Source: Colwellia sp. Arc7-D
GTDB lineage: Bacteria > Pseudomonadota > Gammaproteobacteria > Enterobacterales > Alteromonadaceae
Assembly (NCBI RefSeq): GCF_003061515.1
Contig: NZ_CP028924.1
Coordinates: 620,001 to 684,000 of the forward strand
DNA length: 64,000 nt
Reading direction: 5' to 3'
Shown: piece by piece, positions 1-8,691 of the stretch
Numbering within the stretch: position 1 is the first letter of the stretch
How the letters are laid out: each line of letters opens with the position of its first letter
Program-made: the position numbers and the translations under genes
The notes under the pieces: model-generated
The model's database searches: none
What the model saw: only the letters and a program-made list of their open reading frames with translations
Told to the model about the DNA's origin: nothing

Positions 1-1968
1 GTCTCTATTATCAGGAAGGTGTTTAAACATATATCTAGGGCGGGTCAGGTCGGTATCTACAGGCATTTGTACGCGAAAAGTACTGCCAACGTCGAGTGTT
101 GATTTAACACTAATATGACCGCCAGCGGCCTCACATATTTGATGACATATTGCTAAACCAAGGCCACTGCCTCCATACTGGCGAGTGGTGGAAATATCTG
201 ATTGCATGAAAGGTATAAATAACTGTGAAACTTTATCTTCAGCTATGCCAATACCGCTATCTTCAACTGATATATCCAAAATAAGGGTGCTCTCTTTGTT
301 TCGATGACAATCAACCTGGATAAAAACATACCCTTTTGCCGTGAACTTAATCGCATTAGCTAGTAGGTTAATCATAACCTGACGAAGGCGCACATTGTCA
401 CCTATGATACTTAATGGCGTATTCGCACTGATCTCTAAAACTAATTCTATATTCTTCGATAAAGCAATTTCAGAAACAATGTCAATTGCCTCATCAATAC
501 AGACGCCCAGATTAAATTCTCGGCTTTCTAATGTAACAGCACCAGCATCGAATCTTGAATAGGTTAGCACGTCGTCTAAAATACTCAGCAAAGCACTACC
601 GCTGGATTGAATCATGCCTGCGAAACGTTCTTGCTCTTGGTTTAATCCGGTATTTTGTAATATTTCACTCCCACCAATCATCGCGTTAAGCGGAGTACGT
701 ATTTCATGACTGATGTTGGCGAGAAAGCGGCTTCGATCTTCAGCTAGACCTTCAGCTAGGTGTTTTGCTTTTTGTAATTCTTGTGCTGCAAAAACCCTAT
801 CATCAACGTTGACGATAGTAGTCGCTATAGCGGTTAATTGACCTTTACCGTAATACTCTACAGGGGTCATGCTCATTTCTACCCATGTATTACTGCCATC
901 TCCACATTCCATTTGCAATTCTAAGCGACAGCTTTTTCGATTACCTTGATGAAAACCTACTAATGCTTGAGCGACTTCTGCTTGATTGGCCTCACTGATA
1001 AATTGGCTAATATCGACACCTAAGCATTGATTTTCATGTAGCTTAACTAACTCACTCCAAGCGTGATTCATAAATAAAATACGGCCATCTGGCTGTAACC
1101 GTAAGACAACCTCACTGATGTTGTCGACCACCATACGGTAATTACTTTCTGCTTCTAAGGCGACTTTCTCAGCTTGAACTCGTGGACTAATGTCTGATTC
1201 TATGGCAATAAAATGCTTTATTTCACCGTTGTCATCTTTTACTGGAGATGCTTCAATAGAAACCCAATAAGGTTGGCCAGCTTTGTTATAGTTGATAACT
1301 TCTACGCTAAACCCTTGTTTGTTCTTAGTCGCCTCAGACATTTCTTTAATTATTGCAGGATCGCTTTGTTCACCTTGTAAAAGGGAACCAGGTTTGCGTC
1401 CATGGACCTCTTCTTTACTATACCCTGTGATGCGTTCAAAACTGCTATTTACCCATTCGATGCAACCGGCACCATCAGTAATAATAACCATATTCTTAGT
1501 GTGGCTAGCAACCAAAGATAATTTACGGGTTTCTTCTTCTTTTTGACGTAGCTTTGCTTCCATTTCTTTATGATTCTGAATATCAAATAGTGATCCAATC
1601 ATTTCTTGGTTATCACTTTTAACTATCCGTAACTCGAACCATCTGAGTACATAATTTGAAGTTAAAAGTTGTAATTCAGTGCGCTGTGGAAAGTTATTGG
1701 TGGTTTGATTTATGGCTAGCCATTGTTGTAGATCAAATTTAGGTAAAAATTGGCTTAGAGGACGACCAATAAGTTGCTCAGCTTGATAACCAAGCTGACG
1801 CGTCCATGCTGAGTTAACGTAAGTTAAAATAAGATCGCTGGAACACTCAAAGACACACTCATCCAGTAATGATAGTAATTTACTTTGTTTTTGCTGACTA
1901 GTAGAAAGCTTTTCTATTAGCGCATATTGAATTTGTGTTTGTAATTCGTCTTTGCTGTTGTTACTCAA
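1..1968 (-). CDS. PAS-domain histidine kinase, probably hybrid (3' end off window)
   Basis: This is a cytoplasmic sensor kinase that autophosphorylates on histidine. The frame is open for 656 codons and runs off the left edge. I start it at the TTG at 1968, which has AAGGAT about 6 bases upstream; no ATG lies nearby. It has three PAS domains at about residues 25-130, 155-255 and 275-385. The HisKA domain contains SHEIRTPLNAM with phospho-acceptor His421. The HATPase domain has an N-box (NLLANAIKFT) and a G-box (GSGLGLA) and ends near residue 638. No membrane segment is visible. The second PAS has a GRKPGSLLQ stretch where LOV photoreceptors carry GxNCRFLQ; the cysteine is missing, so it should not be a flavin photosensor. 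A receiver domain may follow beyond the window. It starts 15 bases after the isochorismatase-like gene, so the two are probably co-transcribed. Confidence 0.9.
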   Translation of the reverse strand, partial: MSNNSKDELQTQIQYALIEKLSTSQQKQSKLLSLLDECVFECSSDLILTYVNSAWTRQLGYQAEQLIGRPLSQFLPKFDLQQWLAINQTTNNFPQRTELQLLTSNYVLRWFELRIVKSDNQEMIGSLFDIQNHKEMEAKLRQKEEETRKLSLVASHTKNMVIITDGAGCIEWVNSSFERITGYSKEEVHGRKPGSLLQGEQSDPAIIKEMSEATKNKQGFSVEVINYNKAGQPYWVSIEASPVKDDNGEIKHFIAIESDISPRVQAEKVALEAESNYRMVVDNISEVVLRLQPDGRILFMNHAWSELVKLHENQCLGVDISQFISEANQAEVAQALVGFHQGNRKSCRLELQMECGDGSNTWVEMSMTPVEYYGKGQLTAIATTIVNVDDRVFAAQELQKAKHLAEGLAEDRSRFLANISHEIRTPLNAMIGGSEILQNTGLNQEQERFAGMIQSSGSALLSILDDVLTYSRFDAGAVTLESREFNLGVCIDEAIDIVSEIALSKNIELVLEISANTPLSIIGDNVRLRQVMINLLANAIKFTAKGYVFIQVDCHRNKESTLILDISVEDSGIGIAEDKVSQLFIPFMQSDISTTRQYGGSGLGLAICHQICEAAGGHISVKSTLDVGSTFRVQMPVDTDLTRPRYMFKHLPDNRD

Positions 1969-1983
1969 TGTTTTTATCCTTAT

Positions 1984-2583
1984 TTAACTTGCTGCTTGCA
2001 ACGTCGATGAATGACAAACTTGAGCGTACAATGGAAACACATCGTTGCAATAAAAGTGCTGTTCAAATGAGGTACGACTAGATGTGCAATCGTCCAGTAT
2101 GGTTACTTTGAATCCCATATCGATAGCTGATCTGGCTGTTGAGTCAATACAAATAGAAGTTACTGTGCCAGCGAAAACTATATTGGTGATACCTTTATCC
2201 CGTAATATTTTTTCTAACTTGGTGTTTGAAAACGCATTCAGGCCTCTTTTACCTGGCACTACTTGAACAAAGTCATTAAATTCATTCAATTGTGGAATTA
2301 TTTGCGCCCCAAAAGTTCCTTCCTTAAAGGCACCTTGCTCCTTAATTACTTGTAGGATACCGATGGGTTCATTAAGCTCTTGGTAATTTTCAGTGAAATG
2401 AATAGGTGTATTAACCACTACGCCAAAGTCCTTACCTTGTTCACGTAATAAAGAAATCGTATTTTCTAATACACCTGTGGCTCTAGAAGACTCTTCTATT
2501 ACTTTGTGTAATACCCCTTGTGGGGAAAAATAATCATTTTGATAACCAATCAAAACCAATGCGGTATTTTTAAGTGTATTCAT
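1984..2583 (-). CDS. isochorismatase-family cysteine hydrolase
   Basis: A 199-residue soluble hydrolase of the isochorismatase/nicotinamidase fold. The catalytic triad of the family is visible as Asp17 (GYQNDYF), Lys112 (PGKRGLNAF) and Cys145 (TSICIDS). A cis-peptide motif of the VT-S type precedes the cysteine. The start is the ATG at 2583, placed 7-8 bases after GGAG; an in-frame TTG 12 bases upstream has no room for a ribosome binding site. The substrate cannot be told from the sequence: family members cleave nicotinamide, isochorismate, ureido compounds and others. It lies between a receiver protein (32 bases upstream) and a PAS kinase (15 bases downstream), an unusual place for such an enzyme. 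It may make or remove a small molecule that these kinases sense, but that is inference. Confidence 0.85.
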   Translation of the reverse strand: MNTLKNTALVLIGYQNDYFSPQGVLHKVIEESSRATGVLENTISLLREQGKDFGVVVNTPIHFTENYQELNEPIGILQVIKEQGAFKEGTFGAQIIPQLNEFNDFVQVVPGKRGLNAFSNTKLEKILRDKGITNIVFAGTVTSICIDSTARSAIDMGFKVTILDDCTSSRTSFEQHFYCNDVFPLYAQVCHSSTLQAAS

Positions 2584-2615
2584 ACTTATCTCCAAAAATT
2601 AATTGTTTATATAAT

Positions 2616-3641
2616 TTAATTACTGCGCCATTTTTTCAAGAAATTTTCCAATACCAATTTGGTAATAGGTTTCTCAATATGATGCTCTATGCCTTTGCTA
2701 TACAATAAATTTACTGATTCTTTTTCAGTGATACCCGTGAGAGATACTTTAGGAGTCGATTGATTAACTCCACTATTATCACGCAGTTGCAATGCGACAT
2801 CACTGCCATACATACCTGGCATTTTTTCATCTAAAAAAATCAAGTCAAATGACTGTTGATTGGCAAGTTCTAGCGCCTCAATACCATCATCAGCACCAAT
2901 AACAGTACAGCCTAAATGCTCAAGCATAATCATCGTTGCCATTTTGCTTGGTTTACTGTCATCAGCAACGAGTACTTTAGGCTTTATTAATTGTTTTACT
3001 TCACCCAAAAGGCTATGTAAATCACTATCAAAAAATGGCCAGTATAAATCAACATTTTGCTTTGATTCTATATCTGTCAGTTGCGTAATTGATCGCAACG
3101 AAATTTGTGGTTGGTTATTTATTATTGATTCATTTTCGTTGCCAGGCGATGTTGCTCTAAAATCCTTAATTTCTATATCCCAAGGCGATTGTGTATCATT
3201 ATTTGGTGACTCATCAGTCAAGCATTGAATATTCATATGTTGTTCAAAAGAACGAAAGCAATGTTTTAATAATTTATCATCCGAGCTAATTTTTATTTTA
3301 ATTGGCTCACCGATTAACTCGGGCAATGTTTGCTCTAAGCTAGTCGCTTCTGGTAATTGACATGATGATAAAGGGGTGTCTTTATCATCATAAAAATAGG
3401 CTAAAGTTAATTTACTTTCATCATGGCTGAGCTTAATCGTTATAGCATGCTGTGCATGTTTAATCGCATTTTCCATATGAGGAATGATTAGGTCTAGCAA
3501 TGCCTGCGGCTCGCTATAGAGTGAGATTTGATTAAAATCCGTTCTATTGAGCAGTCGACAACAAATTGGATTTGCCATTTTGGCAATCATTGTTGATGTT
3601 AAGCATTGTATCCATTCCAATACATCTATTCGTGAATTCAT
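2616..3641 (-). CDS. response regulator with degenerate kinase-like N-terminus
   Basis: A 341-residue protein ending in a full receiver domain (about residues 221-340). The acidic pocket is Asp227/Asp228, the phospho-acceptor is Asp271 (IFLDEKMPG) and the conserved lysine is Lys324 (EKP). No DNA-binding or other output domain follows. The N-terminal 200 residues include ENAIKHA at 57-63, which resembles the N-box of a HATPase domain, followed by a strand pattern like such a domain, but I see no G-boxes and no phospho-His motif. It may be a decayed kinase or a partner-binding module. The ATG at 3641 has AGGA ten bases upstream and is preferred to a TTG nine bases further up. It lies downstream of the large kinase across a 210-base gap, and 32 bases before the hydrolase gene. 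Confidence 0.8.
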   Translation of the reverse strand: MNSRIDVLEWIQCLTSTMIAKMANPICCRLLNRTDFNQISLYSEPQALLDLIIPHMENAIKHAQHAITIKLSHDESKLTLAYFYDDKDTPLSSCQLPEATSLEQTLPELIGEPIKIKISSDDKLLKHCFRSFEQHMNIQCLTDESPNNDTQSPWDIEIKDFRATSPGNENESIINNQPQISLRSITQLTDIESKQNVDLYWPFFDSDLHSLLGEVKQLIKPKVLVADDSKPSKMATMIMLEHLGCTVIGADDGIEALELANQQSFDLIFLDEKMPGMYGSDVALQLRDNSGVNQSTPKVSLTGITEKESVNLLYSKGIEHHIEKPITKLVLENFLKKWRSN

Positions 3642-3778
3642 CGATAGCAAGTCCTACAGTTAATATACCTTGGGTAGTGCAAGTAACGTTCCATTGTATT
3701 GATTGAAATGTTTTCCTTAAAAATCAATAAGTAATTTAATTTACATTTCTGAACTAAGGTTGAAAATCTTGTATTCGC

Positions 3779-3819
3779 AATATGCAATGCAATTTGATTC
3801 CTAAAATGAGTTGCATATT
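3779..3819. repeat. inverted repeat between kinase and receiver genes
   Basis: Two perfect 9-base arms, AATATGCAA and TTGCATATT, are separated by 23 bases. They lie in the 210-base gap between the stop of the large kinase gene and the start of the receiver protein. There is no T-run, so it does not look like a standard terminator. It could be a binding site or an mRNA hairpin that separates expression of the two genes. Confidence 0.4.
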
Positions 3820-3851
3820 GAAGCTATAAATCTATTAAGTAATGGCGTTTA

Positions 3852-6704
3852 CTATTCATCAGGTAAAACACGTAATGTTGCATCTACCTTGGCAATAAAT
3901 TTCCTGATATCCAAAGGCTTAGTAATATAGGCATTAGCGCCTAGTGAGAGTAACTTTTCTCTTTGACTATTGGTTGCATCAGCGCTGAGCATTAAAATGG
4001 GAATCTTGCTAGTAGCTTTATTGTTACGCAGTTTAAGTAATACTTCATCGCCTTGTATATCGGGTAAATGCATATCGAGCAGAACCAAGTCAGGCAGTTG
4101 CTTTAGGGCTAATTCGATACCTAAGTTGCCTTGCATAGCAGATGTTAAATTTATATCAGATCTGCGCTGAAATAATGCTTCAACTAGGCGTAAGTTAGAT
4201 AAGTTATCTTCAATGTATAAAATGTTAAAAACACGGGAATGCTCGGTGCCTTGTGTTGTTAACGTCTCAACATCATTGCTTTGGGTTAATAGTTGCTGTT
4301 GGGCGGGGTAGCCAATGGGTAATTCTAGCCAAAAGGTACTACCTTGCTCTAAAATAGAGTCTAACCCTAGCTCACCATTCATCGCATGCATTAAAGCTTT
4401 ACTTAGGGCTAAACCAACACCGCTACCTTCTTCTTGACCTTGATCGGCATTCAACCTTTCAAATACTTCAAATACTCTAGTGTAGTTTTCGGGTGCGATA
4501 CCATTGCCGTTATCTTGCACCGAAATACGCAAGGTATTATCGTGTATTCGCTTACGACAGGACACTGTGATTGTTCCATTTGGACAATTGTACTTAACCG
4601 CATTAGATAACAAATTAAGCAATACTTGCTTAAGACGTTGTAAATCAGCCATCACATAATGTTCATCGTTATCTTCAATATAGTTAAGTTTAACGCCTCT
4701 ATTTGCAGCCATAGGGCGCATTAAATCCCACGACTCTTTGATTAAGGTGCTTACTTGCACTGCTTCAATTGATAGGTTTTGTTGACCCGCTTCGATACGA
4801 GCAATTTCTAATACTTCATTGATTAGCGAAGATAAATGCTTACCCGCTTTCAGGATATGATCAGTATATTCTTGTTGAGTGGTAGATAATAATTCCATTT
4901 GTAATATCTCACCAAAGCCTACAATAGCATTGAGTGGGGTGCGTAACTCGTGGCTCATTCTTGATAAGAAATCACTTTTTGCTCGGTTAGCGTTATCAGC
5001 AACATTCATGGCATGTCGTAAGTCTGCTTCAGCCTTTTTACGCTCGGTGATATCACGCACTATACCTGTGTATAAAAGCGCATTGCCTAAATTTACCTCG
5101 GCGACTGATAATTCCATTGAAAATTCACTACCATCTTTTCTTTTACCTGTGACTTCTCTTCCTATACCGATAACTTTCGCGTCACCCGAGTTTTTGTAAT
5201 TATCTAAATAGCCATCGTGCTCTCTTGCATAAGAGGTTGGCATTAGTATTTTTACGTTCTTGCCTTTAAGCTCAGACTTGGTAAAACCAAATAGCTCTTC
5301 TGCAGCTCTATTGGAGGTCTCAATTAAACCGCGTTCGCTTATCGTAATTATTCCATCAACAGCTGTATCTACAATCGCATGTAATCGAGCTTGGTTATCT
5401 TGAATCGCTTGGTTGACTTTATTACGTTCAGAAATATCAGTTCCAACGACTACAATACGTTTGCCTATCTGATCATTACCATCTATTTTCAAAGCAATTT
5501 GCACAGGGATGATCTTGTCGTTTTTACTGCGTAAGGTCGTTTCATAGGCAATATCTGGCTTAGCACCCGATAATAAAGGTGCTAGTTTCTTACGTAAATT
5601 ATCTATATTAAGACTGCTATCAATATCATACAGACTCATATTATGTAGCTCTTCTTGAGAGTAACCGCTTAACTTGATAGCGCCTTGGCTGACATAATCA
5701 AATTTAAGTGAACGTTCACGAAACATGAAAATAAAATTTTGGCTGATATCTAATGGAAGCTTAAACTGTTCTAGTACTTTGTCAGCTAGATCACGATTGG
5801 TTGTATCTTGAAATTGTGCTCTGAAGGTAGAACCATGCTCTATTTTTATTTTGGTTACAGACAGCTCTAAAGAAAATTTTGTACCATCTTTACGTAAACC
5901 AAAAGTTTGCAAAGGAATGTCGTTTAACTTGATATCACTGTTATTATTTTTGGGACTAAATATTTTGTTGAGCAGCTCTTTATAAGGCGAGAGGAAAAAT
6001 ATACTAAGATGCTGCCCTATAGTTTCGACGACAGAGTAGCCAAACATTTCTGCTGTTTTTAAGTTCATTGACTTTATGTAACCTTGCTTGTCAAAAAACA
6101 AAATACTGTAGTTTAAATGATTAAATACCTGACCTAAAAGGTTAAGATCTTGATTTAGAGTTTTAAACTCTGCATTTTGTAAAGCAATTTTGTCGCTTAC
6201 ACGTGCATTAGTTAACCTTAGCTCTAAGGCATCCATGACCATATCTGCTAAGTCTTGAAGCACTGATTTTTGTTGCTCACTTAGAATACGAGGTGTTGTA
6301 TCTATAGCGCAAAGAGTACCTAAATTATAACCGTCGGAAGTTTTTAAAGGCGCTCCTGCGTAAAAAGCAATATGTGGTTCACCTTGTACTAATGGGGATT
6401 GGTTAAAGCGCTTATCTTGACTGGTATCAGACACTATCATTAATTGGTCATTCATAATGGTGTGAGCACAAAAAGCAATTTCTCTACCGGTATGGGTTAC
6501 TTCTAACCCAACACGAGATTTGAACCATTGACGAGTCTCATCTACCAATGAAATAAGTGCAATAGGTACGTCTAAAAAGGCAGCTACAATTCTAGTGATC
6601 CGATCAAACACTTCTTCAGGAGGGGTATCTACAACTTCGTAGCGCTTTAATGCCTCCATGCGTTGTTGTTCGTCTTTTGGTACAGGGTAAGATTGCTCGG
6701 TCAT
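3852..6704 (-). CDS. GAF-PAS-PAS-PAS hybrid histidine kinase
   Basis: A 950-residue cytoplasmic hybrid kinase. Domains in order: GAF (about 25-165), PAS (190-300), PAS (310-430), PAS (435-555), HisKA with SHELRTPLNAI and His585, HATPase (N-box NLLSNAVKYN, G-box GSGVGLALS) to about 795, and a receiver at 825-945 with Asp877 (LLDMHLPD) and Lys929 (ITKP). The third PAS is close to the FixL sensor PAS (GIGREVTGKRKDGSEF), but the stretch that carries the haem histidine in FixL (SDPH) reads GDAK here, so haem binding is not expected. There are no transmembrane segments. The ATG at 6704 has AAGGAC five bases upstream. It heads the leftward signalling block. Having its own receiver, it may phosphorylate itself and then a separate Hpt protein. 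Confidence 0.92.
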   Translation of the reverse strand: MTEQSYPVPKDEQQRMEALKRYEVVDTPPEEVFDRITRIVAAFLDVPIALISLVDETRQWFKSRVGLEVTHTGREIAFCAHTIMNDQLMIVSDTSQDKRFNQSPLVQGEPHIAFYAGAPLKTSDGYNLGTLCAIDTTPRILSEQQKSVLQDLADMVMDALELRLTNARVSDKIALQNAEFKTLNQDLNLLGQVFNHLNYSILFFDKQGYIKSMNLKTAEMFGYSVVETIGQHLSIFFLSPYKELLNKIFSPKNNNSDIKLNDIPLQTFGLRKDGTKFSLELSVTKIKIEHGSTFRAQFQDTTNRDLADKVLEQFKLPLDISQNFIFMFRERSLKFDYVSQGAIKLSGYSQEELHNMSLYDIDSSLNIDNLRKKLAPLLSGAKPDIAYETTLRSKNDKIIPVQIALKIDGNDQIGKRIVVVGTDISERNKVNQAIQDNQARLHAIVDTAVDGIITISERGLIETSNRAAEELFGFTKSELKGKNVKILMPTSYAREHDGYLDNYKNSGDAKVIGIGREVTGKRKDGSEFSMELSVAEVNLGNALLYTGIVRDITERKKAEADLRHAMNVADNANRAKSDFLSRMSHELRTPLNAIVGFGEILQMELLSTTQQEYTDHILKAGKHLSSLINEVLEIARIEAGQQNLSIEAVQVSTLIKESWDLMRPMAANRGVKLNYIEDNDEHYVMADLQRLKQVLLNLLSNAVKYNCPNGTITVSCRKRIHDNTLRISVQDNGNGIAPENYTRVFEVFERLNADQGQEEGSGVGLALSKALMHAMNGELGLDSILEQGSTFWLELPIGYPAQQQLLTQSNDVETLTTQGTEHSRVFNILYIEDNLSNLRLVEALFQRRSDINLTSAMQGNLGIELALKQLPDLVLLDMHLPDIQGDEVLLKLRNNKATSKIPILMLSADATNSQREKLLSLGANAYITKPLDIRKFIAKVDATLRVLPDE

Positions 6705-6967
6705 AAATGTCCTTTTTATTATTTTTTCTCAGCGGCCTATCTTTAAAGCAATAAATTCATTTTGCATGGTTTAGGAAAACTTAATCACAAGACCAACCTA
6801 GACAAGTAGTATTCAAACCTTCAACTAACAAATGACTCTGATATCACTATAAACAAGATGGTTAAAATAAGCACACTATAGATAGTAATATTTTTCACTG
6901 TCTTTCTTATTTGGCAGAATAATTGCAATAGCCTTTACTATCAATTTTAGTTTTATGGGTAATTGTG

Positions 6968-7249
6968 ATGAAACTAGCAAAAAAACAACAAGGCTTTGTA
7001 TTAACAACCGAGCTAATAATATTAGCGACCATTATGACTATTGGCTCTATTATAGGGTTCTCCATTATGCGAGATGCTGTAGTTGCCGAGTTACTTGATG
7101 TTGCCAATGCAATCGAAAGCAAGCAGCAATATGCATTTGATGGTGCAAAAAAATCGTCTGCAATAATAAGTAATAGCAGTGAGAATTTGATTTGGATCTC
7201 TCCTGGTGTTGAAGGCGGTACGGTAGTTTTTGATGATCCTAGCCAGTGA
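6968..7249 (+). CDS. small pilin-like single-membrane-pass protein
   Basis: A 93-residue protein of unknown function. The N-terminus is basic (KLAKKQQ), followed by G-F-V-L-T-T-E-L and a hydrophobic stretch of about 20 residues, as in type IV prepilins cut by PilD. In classical pilins the glutamate is residue 5 after the cut glycine; here it is residue 6. After the membrane segment comes RDAVVAELLDVANAI, a short helix, and a polar tail. The length is shorter than a major pilin and there is no disulfide loop. It could be a minor pilin-like or assembly-linked protein, or simply a small membrane protein. It stands alone between two signalling loci. I start it at the ATG; a GTG directly before it is possible. 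The ribosome binding site is weak. Confidence 0.65.
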   Translation: MKLAKKQQGFVLTTELIILATIMTIGSIIGFSIMRDAVVAELLDVANAIESKQQYAFDGAKKSSAIISNSSENLIWISPGVEGGTVVFDDPSQ

Positions 7250-7793
7250 ATTAATTCTCAATAAATATAAGCACATGGCATTGTCTCTATTTCTGCTTAG
7301 ACGATAAATTCTAATCAGTTAGCTTAAGTGCTTAAATATATTGCCTTTAAAATTAATACCACTGAATATTATGGATAGGGCTATGATGAATCTTTGTGTT
7401 CATTTTCAGTTTTTCTTAAAAATTTCATATTTTTCGCAATATGACTCTTATTTTGATTGGCAAATAGCAATTCAAATTGCGACTTTTGACTTTTGAAAAA
7501 GGGTGATATCTTTAATTGTTGATTTTAAAGGATAAATATTAACTAAAATGATGGAGCATTAATTGCTACATATGTATTATCGTTTTTCATTAAAGGTGTG
7601 CATTATTTTGACAAATTCTCGTATTCATTTATTAAAATTACTTGGCTGTTTGGTTCAAGCCTCAACTACCGCAATTGAATTTCGTTGCGATACAGAAAGA
7701 AAAAAAGGTGATCAAAAATCTAGTTTCGCTAAGAGACTCGTCAGTTTTAATCATTTAGGTCAGTTATCTTTATCTTTTTTTATGTGTGAGCCA
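7250..7793. other. intergenic stretch before the PhnD-like gene
   Basis: About 540 AT-rich bases without a convincing gene. An open frame from 7563 runs in frame into the binding-protein gene, but its first 77 residues have no signal sequence and look unlike protein. I looked for a Pho box and saw none. Confidence 0.5.
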
Positions 7794-8660
7794 ATGAAGA
7801 AAAAAATAAATAAATTACTCACGAGATTAACGCAATTAGTTGTCGTGATTTATATTACATGCTTTGTTGGTTTAGCTAATGCATTTACTCCTGAAAATAC
7901 TCAAGCTAAGCCTTTAGTATTTGGTATTGTTCCACAGCAATCTGCAGCTAAGCTAGCACGCCATTGGGTGCCACTACTTAAATTTATAAGCAATAGCACA
8001 GGCGTTGAGCTTAAATTCGCAACAGCACCGGATATTCCCACGTTTGAAAAACGATTAGCGGCAGGTGAATATGATATTGCTTATATGAATCCATACCACT
8101 ACGCTGTAGTAAGTGATAAAAATGGTTTTAAAGCACTGGTACATGAAGTAGGAAAAAAAATTAAAGGCATTATTGTCGCGAAAAAAAATAGTAAAATTGA
8201 AAAGCTTGAAGATTTATCGATGCAAACAATTGCTTTCCCGGCACCAGCATCATTTGCCGCAACATTGATCCCTAAGGCAAGTCTTTCGCAGAAAAATATC
8301 AGTTTTCAAAGTAAATACGTTAATTCGCACGATGCTGTGTACCGTAATATTGCGACGGGTCGTTTCGTTGCTGGCGGCGGAATTATACGCACCTTTAATG
8401 CTTTACCAGAACGCTTTCGTGATCAACTCAAAATAATTTGGACATCAGAAGGGTATACACCGCACGCTATTGCTACCCAGCCAAAAGTTAATGATGAAAC
8501 TCGACAAAAACTACTTAGTGGATTTTTAGCCGTTACAAACTCTGATTCAAGTATGCAATTACTTAAACCTCTACGTATGAAAGGTTTTACACAAGCAAAC
8601 GACCAAGAATGGAATGATGTGCGCAGTTTGGATATTAACCTGCTGCTTGGACACAATTAA
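7794..8660 (+). CDS. PhnD-like periplasmic phosphate/phosphonate-binding protein
   Basis: A periplasmic substrate-binding protein of the PhnD/SsuA type (phosphate, phosphite or phosphonate family). I place the start at the ATG at 7794 (MKKKINKLL), which gives a 288-residue protein with a signal peptide cut near GLANA-FT. The family start PLVFGIVPQQSAAKLARHW and the binding loop YDIAYMNPYHYAVVS are clear. No ABC permease or ATPase is near. Instead a membrane hybrid kinase begins 31 bases after the stop and a porin follows. This suggests that the protein presents its ligand to the kinase and is not an uptake component. The exact anion cannot be read from the sequence. Confidence 0.85.
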   Translation: MKKKINKLLTRLTQLVVVIYITCFVGLANAFTPENTQAKPLVFGIVPQQSAAKLARHWVPLLKFISNSTGVELKFATAPDIPTFEKRLAAGEYDIAYMNPYHYAVVSDKNGFKALVHEVGKKIKGIIVAKKNSKIEKLEDLSMQTIAFPAPASFAATLIPKASLSQKNISFQSKYVNSHDAVYRNIATGRFVAGGGIIRTFNALPERFRDQLKIIWTSEGYTPHAIATQPKVNDETRQKLLSGFLAVTNSDSSMQLLKPLRMKGFTQANDQEWNDVRSLDINLLLGHN

Positions 8661-8691
8661 CCGCTTTTTTATTTGGCACTAGGGACGTTAT

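Noticed and set aside
1190..1560. LOV photoreceptor domain in the left-edge kinase
   Set aside because: The reactive cysteine is missing: GRKPGSLLQ stands in place of the GxNCRFLQ motif.
7400..7793. Pho box upstream of the PhnD-like gene
   Set aside because: No pair of CTGTCAT-like direct repeats at the right spacing was found.
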